Below, piece by piece: positions 38,201 through 46,418 of a DNA stretch of 64,000 nucleotides (position 1 is its first letter; each line of letters begins with the position of its first letter). A program made the translations under genes and the position numbers. Source of the DNA: Ureibacillus thermophilus. GTDB lineage: Bacteria > Bacillota > Bacilli > Bacillales_A > Planococcaceae. Location: contig NZ_CP036528.1 in assembly GCF_004331915.1 (NCBI RefSeq), positions 2,179,651 to 2,243,650 on the forward strand, read 5' to 3'. The notes beneath the pieces were generated by a model, which was not told the DNA's origin, did no database searches, and saw only the letters and a program-made list of their open reading frames with translations.

Positions 38201-39771
38201 TGGGCAAATCGTTGTTTAAAGTAGTTGAACAACAGCTGCGGTTTTTTTGATAAAACAGCCAGCGGACCATCATAGCCCATTGAACCAACCGGATCATCTT
38301 CGCGCATCGCAAGGGGTTTAATATATTTCTCCCATTCTTCAAAGGTATAGCCAAAGGCCTTTTGAAGAAGGACAAGTTGTTTTTTGTTGAACTTTCTCGC
38401 TTTTTCGATATTCAACGCCGGAATGTTATCCAGTGGCAGAATCATTTCAGCTGCCCACTGTTCATACGGTTGTTCAATCATAATTTGCTGTTTTAGTTCT
38501 TCATCGAACAACACTTGATTTGTCTCAAAATCTACTAATAGCATTTGCCCTGGTTTTAGCCGTCCTTTTTGAACGATTTTTTCTTCTGGAATATCAACAA
38601 CGCCGACTTCTGAAGAGAGATAGAAAAAGTCATCCTTTGTCAAAATATATCGTGCAGGCCGCAAACCGTTCCGATCGAGACAAGCGCCGGCTTGCTTTCC
38701 ATTAGTGAATCCCATGGCAGCTGGACCATCCCATGGCTCCATCAACAAGCTGTGGTATTCATAAAACGCCCGCTGTTTTTTTGAAAGCAATGTATTGTTT
38801 TGCCAAGGTTCAGGAATCATCATCATCATCGCCTGTGGCAAAGACCAGCCGGAAAGCACTAAATGTTCCAGCACATTGTCAAACATTGCCGAGTCGCTGC
38901 CGTCTAAATTGACGATTGGCTGAAGTTCTTCTACTTTTACACCGAACACATCTGAATGCATCGATGCTTCTCGGGCAAAAATCCAATTCACATTGCCGTT
39001 GATTGTATTAATTTCCCCGTTGTGCATGATCATCCGATTCGGTTGGGCTCTGCTCCAACTTGGGAAAGTATTTGTACTGAAACGGTTATGAACCATTGCC
39101 ATTTTTGATTTATAATTTTCATTCGTTAAATCTTTATAGAAATTTTTTAATTGTTTCGGAAGCAATAGTCCTTTATATACAATTGTTCTGGATGAAAAAC
39201 TGGAAATGTAACAAGCATCTTTATTTTTTTCGAACTCACTAAATGTCTTTTCGATGTTTCGACGAGCTACGTACAAACGTCTTTCAAAGTCATCTTCTTG
39301 AATCTTAGACGTTGGCAATACGAATAATTGGTGAATTGAAGGGGCTAACTTGATTGCTTCCTTTTGCAGCGCTTCTTCGTTCGTTGGCACTTTTCGCCAT
39401 CCAAATAACTCTAAACCGCTCTTTTCAACGATTTCTTCGATTTTTGATTGATATTCAAGCAGTTTTTTTTGTTCGTTCGGCAAAAAAATCATCATAACTC
39501 CGTAATGACCGGATGGTGGAAGTTGTTTTCCGTTCTTTTCCCACTCTTTCGAAAATAGTTCATGTGGTATATCCGTTAAAATACCAGAACCATCTCCTAA
39601 TGTTTCCTCCACATCTCGCCCTCCGCGATGGCTTAACCGTTCAAGGGCTTCCAACGATTGGGATACAAGAGAATGTGTTTTCTCCCCATTAATATTTGCT
39701 AATAAGGCGATTCCACACGAGTCATGTTCCAATTGTGGGTTGTACATGCCTTGATTGAGTTGTTGTTTCAT
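35293..39771 (-). CDS. gltB: Glutamate synthase large subunit
   Basis: 1492 aa. It makes two glutamates from glutamine and 2-oxoglutarate. An 18-residue propeptide precedes the catalytic Cys19 in '[12 protein letters not shown]' (class II amidotransferase domain ~19-430). A central domain follows, then the FMN-binding synthase domain ('[20 protein letters not shown]', '[12 protein letters not shown]') and the [3Fe-4S] Cys cluster '[20 protein letters not shown]'. The C-terminal GXGXG beta-helix ('[11 protein letters not shown]', '[11 protein letters not shown]') completes it. ATG 39771 has AAGGGG 8 nt upstream. First gene of the nitrogen/DAP operon. Confidence 0.98.
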   Translation of the reverse strand: [1492 protein letters not shown]

Positions 39772-39833
39772 TTTTTGCACCCCTTAATTCTTCCTGATTT
39801 CTTATATTTACATCCTATCAGTTTGAAAAATAA

Positions 39834-39862
39834 AAATATTTAGACTATTAAGTCGAATATTT
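39834..39862. promoter_or_regulatory. Long dyad upstream of gltB, possible regulator site
   Basis: AAATATT-TA-GACT-ATTA-AGTC-G-AATATTT: 7-bp outer and 4-bp inner arms with a one-base offset, 63-91 nt upstream of the gltB start. No gltC-like LysR gene lies next to gltB here; the adjacent regulator is of AraC type. Function inferred only from position and symmetry. Confidence 0.45.
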
Positions 39863-39959
39863 GCACTTTTTTACACAACCTATAAATAAGAAAAAACTTC
39901 AATTACATCTTCCGCCACAAGCCTAGCTATTAATGGTGGAAGAGCTTAAAATAATTAAT

Positions 39960-39995
39960 AAAATAAACCGGCTTTTTTGTGGAAAATGCCGGCTT
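39960..39995 (-). terminator. Terminator of the AraC-family gene
   Basis: The minus-strand stem GCCGGC ... GCCGG with an A-rich loop is followed by TTTATTTTATT. It lies about 45 nt past the stop at 40038 and separates this gene from the gltB promoter. Confidence 0.75.
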
Positions 39996-40037
39996 TAGTT
40001 TAGGAGCTATTTTTTTGCCTTTCAGTGAACCAATCTG

Positions 40038-40901
40038 TTAGGCGTTTTTTCTTCTTGATGATGTTATTTTCGCTAGACCGGGTTTTTGAATTCCTGTAAT
40101 CATCCGGATTTCTGAAGGACTTTTTCCTGTATATGCTTTAAATTGACGGCTGAAAAAGTGAATATTGTTATAACCAAGGGCATCCGCTACTTCTGTTACA
40201 GACATCCCTGTATAATGCAGTAGATGCTCGGCTCTTTTAATGCGCGTTTCAACAATGTAAGATTGTATTGTTTGCCCCGTGATTTCTTTAAACTTTTTAG
40301 AAAAATAGCGCGGTGAAAAGTTTGCACGGGCTGCTAAACTTTCAACTGTATGATTGTCTCCAGGATGCTGCTGCACAAAATTGGCCACTTCTCTGATTGT
40401 ATAAAGAATTTGGCTTTGCAACCCTTTATCTTCATCCTTCTGCAACTCTATTTTTGTTTGCTGGTCATTTCTTATCAGATGAATCATGAGCTGTTTTAAA
40501 ATCAGCTTTCCTTCCATTTCCGCTCCAAAGGTATCTATTAAAAATAATCGGACATATTGGCTTAATAAGGATTCAAAATGAATGCGGTCTTCTAAAACTC
40601 GATAATGATTTGGAATGATTTCAGGTTCTCCATCTACATCAAAATGAATGTACGTAATCACCAATGGATTTGACGGATCGTGAGTGGCAGTTGTCCAATC
40701 CCCTGGACGAAATAGGAAACACGTTCCCCTTTCCAATGGATAATCTTTTCCGTTCAATCTCAAATTTCCTTTGCCGCTCCATATATAAATCAAATCATAA
40801 TTTGGAATGGGTGCTTTTCGTTTCCATTGCCAATTAGGTTCACAATTAATTGTTGCTAATGCAGGTTTAATGATGAATTGTTCAGGGTTTAAATTTAACA
40901 T
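40038..40901 (-). CDS. AraC family regulator with cupin sensor domain
   Basis: 287 aa. The N-terminal AraC-type cupin (~20-140) contains 'YDLIYIWSGKGNLRLNGKDY' and 'GTCFLFRPGDWTT'. The C-terminal double HTH (~185-275) contains 'VESLAARANFSPRYFSKKFK' and 'VTEVADALGYNNIHFFSRQF', ending with the usual Y-T-G-K-S-P-S-E. Such proteins often sense sugars, but the ligand is unknown here. It lies between asnB and gltB on the same strand, with an inverted repeat upstream and a terminator downstream, so it is probably monocistronic. It could act on either neighbour (inference). Confidence 0.88.
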   Translation of the reverse strand: MLNLNPEQFIIKPALATINCEPNWQWKRKAPIPNYDLIYIWSGKGNLRLNGKDYPLERGTCFLFRPGDWTTATHDPSNPLVITYIHFDVDGEPEIIPNHYRVLEDRIHFESLLSQYVRLFLIDTFGAEMEGKLILKQLMIHLIRNDQQTKIELQKDEDKGLQSQILYTIREVANFVQQHPGDNHTVESLAARANFSPRYFSKKFKEITGQTIQSYIVETRIKRAEHLLHYTGMSVTEVADALGYNNIHFFSRQFKAYTGKSPSEIRMITGIQKPGLAKITSSRRKNA

Positions 40902-40945
40902 TTAGATCGCCTTCCTTTCCCATGATTAGTCAACCTTTTTCGAGA

Positions 40946-40985
40946 TTCTCCCTCCCATCTTCTTCTCTTGTTGATGGCGGGAGAA
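40946..40985. repeat. Inverted repeat between asnB and the AraC gene
   Basis: TTCTCCCTCCCATC (40946-40959) pairs with GATGGCGGGAGAA (40973-40985) apart from a small internal mismatch. It lies just past the asnB stop on the minus strand. It lacks a clean T-run, so it is either a weak terminator or a transcript-stabilising hairpin, and may reduce read-through into the AraC gene. Confidence 0.5.
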
Positions 40986-40998
40986 CGCTGCAATGGAA

Positions 40999-42846
40999 CT
41001 ATGCGTCAACAAGATTCACATGATATAAGTCTAGCCATAGATTCATTTGCACTAAATGGGCCATGAGCTGTGGACCGGTCATTAATTGCCCGAACCATGG
41101 CAGTTTTATCGATTCATTGGCGTTCAGTATTTCTTCGACTTTTTCTTTTGAAAGAATCTCTAGAATTGGCGAGCTTTTCTTATCGATAATTTGCTGCAAC
41201 ATTTCTTTTACAAGTTTCGTATATTTCGGATGATGTGTTTTTGGGTATGGGCTTTTTTTACGATATAAGACTTCATCAGGCAAAATTCCTTCCAACGCTT
41301 TTCGCAATAAGCCTTTCTCTCTTCCATTTAACATTTTCATTGTCCACGGTATGTTCCATGCATATTCCACAATTCGATGGTCGGCGAAAGGAACGCGCAC
41401 CTCAAGACTTGCTGCCATGCTCATGCGGTCTTTGCGGTCAAGCAATGTTGCCATAAACCATATCATATTTAGATAAAACATTTCTCTCCGTCTTGCTTCT
41501 ACCGGATCTTCTCCCTCCAGTTTCGGCACTTCTTGAAGGGTTTCGTGATATCGTTCGTTAACATATTCCTCTAATTTCAATTTTTCTTTCCAATCCGCTA
41601 GAAGAAGTTCACGCCTTAAAGTTTGGGATTGCATCCAAGGAAAATTTTTTCCTTTTAGCAATTCTTCTTTGTAAAACCATGGATAGCCGCCGAAAATTTC
41701 ATCGGCACATTCGCCAGACAATGCTACGGTAAATTGCTTTTTAATTTCCTTTGAGAACAAGAGCAAAGATGAATCAATATCCGCCATTCCCGGCAAATCT
41801 TTGGCAATCACTGCATCTTTCAATGCTTCTGCAAGCCGTTCGTGAGAGAGTGTAACGGTTTGATGATTTACGCCAAAATGTTGAACGACTTTTTCAATCC
41901 AAGGGCGATCTTCATCCGGCTGAAATAAACTTTTTTGAAAGTAGGAGCTGTTTTCTTCGTAATCAATGGAATAAGTATGAAGGGCCCCTCTTTCTTGCTT
42001 ATTGAAATAGTTCGAAGCAATCGCCGTAATGGCGCTGGAATCCAAGCCGCCGGATAAAAAGGTGCAAACAGGAACATCCGCCACCAGTTGTCTTTCCACT
42101 GCATCTTTAATGAGATAGCGTAAATGTTCAATGGTTTCTTCCAAGGAATGTTCATGCTTTTCACTTTTTACATTCCAATACCGTTGTATCCGAAGACCAT
42201 GCCGATCAAAAATTAGAAAGTGGGCCGGCCTTAATTCAGAAATTCCTCGAAAAATGCCGTGTCCTGGTGTACGTGAAGGGCCTAACCCCAATAATTCCTG
42301 CAATCCTTCCCGGTCAATTTCTGCTTTCACTTCCGGGTGGGCAAGGATTGCCTTCAACTCGGAGCCAAACAATAAGCTGTTTCCGTCGTATTTATAAAAT
42401 AACGGTTTTACTCCAAGCCGGTCTCTCGCCATGTACAATTTTTCACATGCAGCGTCCCAAACAGCGAAAGCATAAATGCCATTTAGATAATTCACACAAT
42501 CTTCTTTCCATTCTATATAAGACGTCAACAATACTTCTGTATCCGAATGGGACTGGAATTGGTATCCCCGTTTTTTTAGTTCATTCCTCAATTCTTCTGT
42601 ATTGTATAGTTCGCCATTATAAACGATGGTGTATGAATTTTTGCCTTTCGTTTTTGTCATGGGTTGAATGCCGCCAGCGGGATCTACTACGATGAGCCGT
42701 GTATGGCCAAGTGCTATATGTGTGTCGCAAAAATGATTCGTTGCATCTGGTCCTCTTTTCTCCAACGTTTGTGCCATCATTTGTATCGTGACTTCGTGAT
42801 GTTTCATTTCTTCATTCCAGTGAACCCAGCCTGTAATCCCACACAT
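40999..42846 (-). CDS. asnB: Asparagine synthase (glutamine-hydrolysing)
   Basis: 615 aa. It makes asparagine from aspartate, ATP and glutamine. Class II glutaminase domain (~2-210): nucleophile Cys2 (MCGITGWVHW), 'RGPDATNHFCDTHIALGHTR' and 'IVYNGELYNTEELRNELKKR'. Synthetase domain (~230-600): PP-loop 'TFLSGGLDSSAITAIASNYF' and 'VALSGECADEIFGGYPWFYK'. The annotated start must be the second ATG (42846), since Cys has to be residue 2; an ATG three bases earlier would bury it. It uses glutamine made by the GlnA encoded nearby. A candidate promoter lies at 42888-42916. Confidence 0.95.
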   Translation of the reverse strand: MCGITGWVHWNEEMKHHEVTIQMMAQTLEKRGPDATNHFCDTHIALGHTRLIVVDPAGGIQPMTKTKGKNSYTIVYNGELYNTEELRNELKKRGYQFQSHSDTEVLLTSYIEWKEDCVNYLNGIYAFAVWDAACEKLYMARDRLGVKPLFYKYDGNSLLFGSELKAILAHPEVKAEIDREGLQELLGLGPSRTPGHGIFRGISELRPAHFLIFDRHGLRIQRYWNVKSEKHEHSLEETIEHLRYLIKDAVERQLVADVPVCTFLSGGLDSSAITAIASNYFNKQERGALHTYSIDYEENSSYFQKSLFQPDEDRPWIEKVVQHFGVNHQTVTLSHERLAEALKDAVIAKDLPGMADIDSSLLLFSKEIKKQFTVALSGECADEIFGGYPWFYKEELLKGKNFPWMQSQTLRRELLLADWKEKLKLEEYVNERYHETLQEVPKLEGEDPVEARRREMFYLNMIWFMATLLDRKDRMSMAASLEVRVPFADHRIVEYAWNIPWTMKMLNGREKGLLRKALEGILPDEVLYRKKSPYPKTHHPKYTKLVKEMLQQIIDKKSSPILEILSKEKVEEILNANESIKLPWFGQLMTGPQLMAHLVQMNLWLDLYHVNLVDA

Positions 42847-42887
42847 CATCCATCACTCTTTCGTAGTATAATTTTTTCTTGTAATTC

Positions 42888-42916
42888 ATTTTATGTTTTT
42901 TGTATATAAAGAACAA
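42888..42916 (-). promoter_or_regulatory. Candidate sigma-A promoter for asnB
   Basis: TTGTTC (42916-42911), 17-nt spacer, TAAAAT (42893-42888) on the minus strand, about 40 nt upstream of the asnB start. The gap 42917-43202 is AT-rich and otherwise empty. Confidence 0.5.
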
Positions 42917-43202
42917 TTTCATTTTTGTATGAAACCTATCTAATATCAAGATGAAAAATTGATAAATACTCTATAATTAAGCATTATATGTTTAAAATAT
43001 ATCAACATCTGACACAGATTCTTCACTTTTTGTATATTATTTTATTTTTAACTCACTGTTTCATTTCCAAAAGGACAAGAAACGTTCTCAATTTTATATA
43101 AATGGATGTACATAGGGCAAATAAGCAGCTGATTTAGGAATAAATAAAAAGAACAATGTTTGAATGAAAACATATTTATTGACAACTATTCTTATAATGA
43201 TA

Positions 43203-43414
43203 GAGGCTGGGACATAAACAAAAAATGAAAGGGGCAGTTGAAAGAGTTTTGATAAAAAATTGATATAACGAAAAATTGATTTCCGTTCCGGGCCCGAGGA
43301 AAGCGTCCCCGGAACGGAAATCAATTTTAATAACATATCAAAAAAACATCATTTTCTCCTTGGAGAAAATGATGTTTTTTAAATTTGTCCGAACCTCTTT
43401 TTTGTCCCAACCTC
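43203..43414 (-). repeat. GGCTGGGACA-type intergenic element, copy 3 (inverted, internally deleted)
   Basis: About 212 bp, opposite orientation to the other copies. Ends are GAGGCTGGGACATAAA (43203) and TTTGTCCCAACCTC (43414). It keeps the hairpin with T-run (43341-43382). The GC-rich core has collapsed into a palindrome: ATTGATTTCCGTTCCGGG ... CCCCGGAACGGAAATCAAT. It directly abuts the truncated MFS gene at 43420. Confidence 0.88.
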
Positions 43415-43419
43415 TTTAA

Positions 43420-43750
43420 GTTGCCGTAGGACTCATTGTTTTAAGTGCAGCTTCAAACAGCTTCGTACTGCTTCTTTCAAGCGTTTTAATTGGCCTCGGC
43501 TACGGCAATATGCAATCTTGCATTCAAGGCATAGCTGTTAAAGTAACGCCTGTCCATCGAATGGGGCTTGCCACTTCCATCATTCTTCATTTTCCTTGAT
43601 GGAGGATTGGGATTTGGGCTATATTTGCTCGGCTTCATTGTTCCTTACACAACTTACCGCAAGCTTTATTTCTGTTTAACTTTTGTCGTGTTGGCAACCA
43701 TTCTTCATTACTTTTTCCTTCATGGAAGAAAAGCAACGATTTTTCAATAG
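43420..43750 (+). pseudogene. MFS transporter, C-terminal remnant with frameshift
   Basis: Starting 6 nt after repeat copy 3, the reading frame encodes membrane helices of a major-facilitator transporter: 'VAVGLIVLSAASNSFVLLLS', 'LIGLGYGNMQSCIQGIAVKV' and TPVHRMGLATS. Near 43575 the frame breaks, and the next frame continues as 'FFIFLDGGLGFGLYLLGFIV', PYTTYRKLYF and 'VVLATILHYFFLHGRKATIF' to a normal stop. The motifs Q-x-IAVKVTP-x-HR-MGLATS and DGG-x-G-x-G are those of drug-type MFS pumps. The first ~9 helices are missing, so it is non-functional. Confidence 0.85.
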
Positions 43751-43764
43751 TGCCAGAATCAAAT

Positions 43765-43815
43765 AAAAAAACCGGACGAAGCTGAAGTTTTTCAGCCATC
43801 GTTCGGTATTTTTTT
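43765..43815. terminator. Bidirectional terminator between the MFS remnant and recD2
   Basis: Stem ACCG-ACGA-GCTGAA / TTCAGC-TCGT-CGGT (43771-43807) flanked by A7 on one side and T7 on the other. It serves recD2 on the minus strand. Confidence 0.88.
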
Positions 43816-43824
43816 ATCAGTCTT

Positions 43825-46278
43825 TTATTCATCTAAAAAATCATAAGGAGTGATTCCATCCATGCCAATCATCGGATGGATTTTCGATACGGTTTCGGCA
43901 TTAAGAACAGGCGGAAGCGGAATTGCTTCATTTTCTTTTTTTTCTTCAACTGTATCGCTAACAACATGCTGATTTATTTTAGTTTCCTTCTCATCCGCCT
44001 CGGCTGGATTTAAACGAATCTTTAAAGTCGTAAACCGCTTCAAATCGTCGGTGCGCTCGATGCCTTTCTTCAATTCTTCCGGTTCGCCGCACAAAATTAA
44101 AAAGTTTTTTGCCCGGGTAATTCCCGTATAGATTAAGTTTCTGCGAAGCATTTTGGCATAACTGCGGACAATCGGCATGATCACCGTCTGGAATTCGCTT
44201 CCCTGCGATTTATGGATGGAGCAGCAATAGGCCAGAGTTATTTGATTCAAGTCGCTCCTGTCATACACCACTTCATTTCCATCATACGAAACAACCACCT
44301 GGTCTTTCTTTTCAACGGTTTCCTTCGCTTTCAAAATGGCAACGATTTCTCCAATATCCCCATTAAATACGTTCTTTTCCGGCTGATTGACAAGCTGCAA
44401 TACTTTATCGCCAATGCGGAAAATCGTATCTCCATAGTTCACTTCTTTTCGCGTTCCGTCCTTATTTGGATTAACAAGCTCTTGAATTTCTTTATTTAAA
44501 CGGTCAATGCCAGCTGGTCCTTTATACATCGGCGCCAACACTTGAATATCTCGAATGGATTGCCCTTTTGCCATCGCACTTTTCACCACTTGTGTGACGA
44601 CGCTTGCAATTTGTTCGGCAGAAGCTTTTATAAAAGAACGGTCACTCGTTTTGGCCGTGAGACAATCAGGAACAAGACCTTTTTTGATTTGATGGGCCAT
44701 TTCAATAATCGTTGACCCTTCCGCCTGACGGTACACTTCTGTCAGTTCAATGGTCGGCACAATATTGGATGCCAATAAATCCTTCAACACTTGTCCAGGA
44801 CCAACCGGAGGCAATTGATCTTGGTCTCCCACAAGCACCACTTGCGCATCTGGCGGAATGCTTTTTAACAATTGATGGCTTAACCAAGTATCCACCATTG
44901 ACATTTCATCAATAATGACAAGACGCCCATGAATTTCTCGTCCGATTTCTTCTTCGTTGTTTTTTTCTTGTCCATTAAATCCTAACAAACGATGAATCGT
45001 CATCGCTGGCAATCCGGTTGATTCGGAAAGGCGTTTTGCGGCTCTTCCCGTCGGCGCTGCAAGAACAATAGGAAAAGGCTCTTCCCTTTTGGCATATTCA
45101 ATTGGATTTAACGAGAGCCCATGCAGTTCCGCAAACACTTCCACAATTCCACGAACCACCGTTGTTTTCCCAGTTCCTGGTCCTCCAGTTAAAATCATAA
45201 TCGAAGAATTGATTGCCTGTTCAATGGCTTTTGCCTGCGTCTCGGCATAGGTTACTTCCAGCCGCTCTTCCGCTTCGCCAATAGCTTTTCGGATTTCATC
45301 CTTTGAAAACTTTTTTGTATGTTCATTGTTCTTAATAAAATGTAGAATTTTAGTGGCGATGCCGACTTCGCTGTAATAAAGAGACGGCAAATAAATTCGC
45401 GTTTCTTCCCCGCAAATTTTCCCTTCTTCCTCCAATTCAATAACAGCTGCCGATATGGATTCATAAGGGATTTCTTCTGTTTGGCTTTGTTCTAGAATCT
45501 CTTTTACTTCCGGCAGAAGTTGTTCCGCTTCTAAATATACATGGCCTTCCGTTAAAGCTGCCTGGTTCAACACAAAAAGCACTGCCGCTTTAATGCGGTC
45601 GGGATGGTTTCCTATGATGCCGAGTTTCTTTCCTAATTCATCCGCTTTGGCAAAACCGACACCTTCCACTTCTTCAGTTAAGCGATATGGATTTTGGGAT
45701 AATAGCTCAATCGTCTCTTCCCGGTATGTTTGATAGATTTTCATACCCAGCTGCGGACCAAAACCCCACTCGCTTAATTGAATCATAATCCGGTCCAATC
45801 CTAAATTTTTCTCTAAGGTGCTTCGAATCGTGATTTTTTTATCTTCAGATAGCCTTGGCACTTCATCCAGTACATATGGATTTTCCATAATTTTTTTCAA
45901 CGCATCGGCCCCTAATGTTTTCACGATCAATTCCGCCGTTTTCCGTCCAATTCCCGGAAACAGGTCGCTTGATAAATAATGAATAACTCCTTGTTCAGTG
46001 GCAGGCACTTCTCTTTCAAAGGTTTCCACTTGAAATTGCAATCCGTATTTTGGATGAGTTGTTAAGCCCCCGAAAAATCGGTAATCCAGCTCTTCATCCA
46101 GAGGCGGAAAATATCCAACAACGGTAATTTCCTTCTCTTCATATTGCAAATTCGTTTCTTTTATTTTTACTTTTACTATGGAATACATATTGGATGCGTT
46201 ATGAAAAATGGAAACAATCGGTTGGCCTAAAATAAAGTTTTTATCAATATGTAAAGGAAAAAGTTCCCCCATTTTCAT
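43825..46278 (-). CDS. recD2: RecD2-like ATP-dependent DNA helicase (YrrC)
   Basis: About 817 aa. 5'-3' SF1B helicase not part of RecBCD. The N-terminal OB-like and HhH region ('SSDLFPGIGRKTAELIVKTL', near residue 100, and 'GVGFAKADELGKKLG') is typical of RecD2. Motif I is 'ILTGGPGTGKTTVVRGIVEV', motif II 'VIIDEMSMVD', motif III 'VVLVGDQDQLPPVGPG' and motif VI 'AYCCSIHKSQGSEF' with 'LIYTGITRAKNFLIL'. It works in DNA repair and fork maintenance. The ATG at 46278 has GGAGAGGAG upstream; the longer in-frame start at 46311 lacks a site. Confidence 0.95.
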   Translation of the reverse strand: MKMGELFPLHIDKNFILGQPIVSIFHNASNMYSIVKVKIKETNLQYEEKEITVVGYFPPLDEELDYRFFGGLTTHPKYGLQFQVETFEREVPATEQGVIHYLSSDLFPGIGRKTAELIVKTLGADALKKIMENPYVLDEVPRLSEDKKITIRSTLEKNLGLDRIMIQLSEWGFGPQLGMKIYQTYREETIELLSQNPYRLTEEVEGVGFAKADELGKKLGIIGNHPDRIKAAVLFVLNQAALTEGHVYLEAEQLLPEVKEILEQSQTEEIPYESISAAVIELEEEGKICGEETRIYLPSLYYSEVGIATKILHFIKNNEHTKKFSKDEIRKAIGEAEERLEVTYAETQAKAIEQAINSSIMILTGGPGTGKTTVVRGIVEVFAELHGLSLNPIEYAKREEPFPIVLAAPTGRAAKRLSESTGLPAMTIHRLLGFNGQEKNNEEEIGREIHGRLVIIDEMSMVDTWLSHQLLKSIPPDAQVVLVGDQDQLPPVGPGQVLKDLLASNIVPTIELTEVYRQAEGSTIIEMAHQIKKGLVPDCLTAKTSDRSFIKASAEQIASVVTQVVKSAMAKGQSIRDIQVLAPMYKGPAGIDRLNKEIQELVNPNKDGTRKEVNYGDTIFRIGDKVLQLVNQPEKNVFNGDIGEIVAILKAKETVEKKDQVVVSYDGNEVVYDRSDLNQITLAYCCSIHKSQGSEFQTVIMPIVRSYAKMLRRNLIYTGITRAKNFLILCGEPEELKKGIERTDDLKRFTTLKIRLNPAEADEKETKINQHVVSDTVEEKKENEAIPLPPVLNAETVSKIHPMIGMDGITPYDFLDE

Positions 46279-46418
46279 ACGCTCCTCTCCGATAAAATCT
46301 CTTAATATCATATCATTTTTATCATCTCTTCAAAATAGAAACTTCCCCTTCTCGATTAAATGAAAAACCAATGATATGATGGTAATAAAAAGTATAGTTG
46401 AAGGGATTCGTGAAGGAA

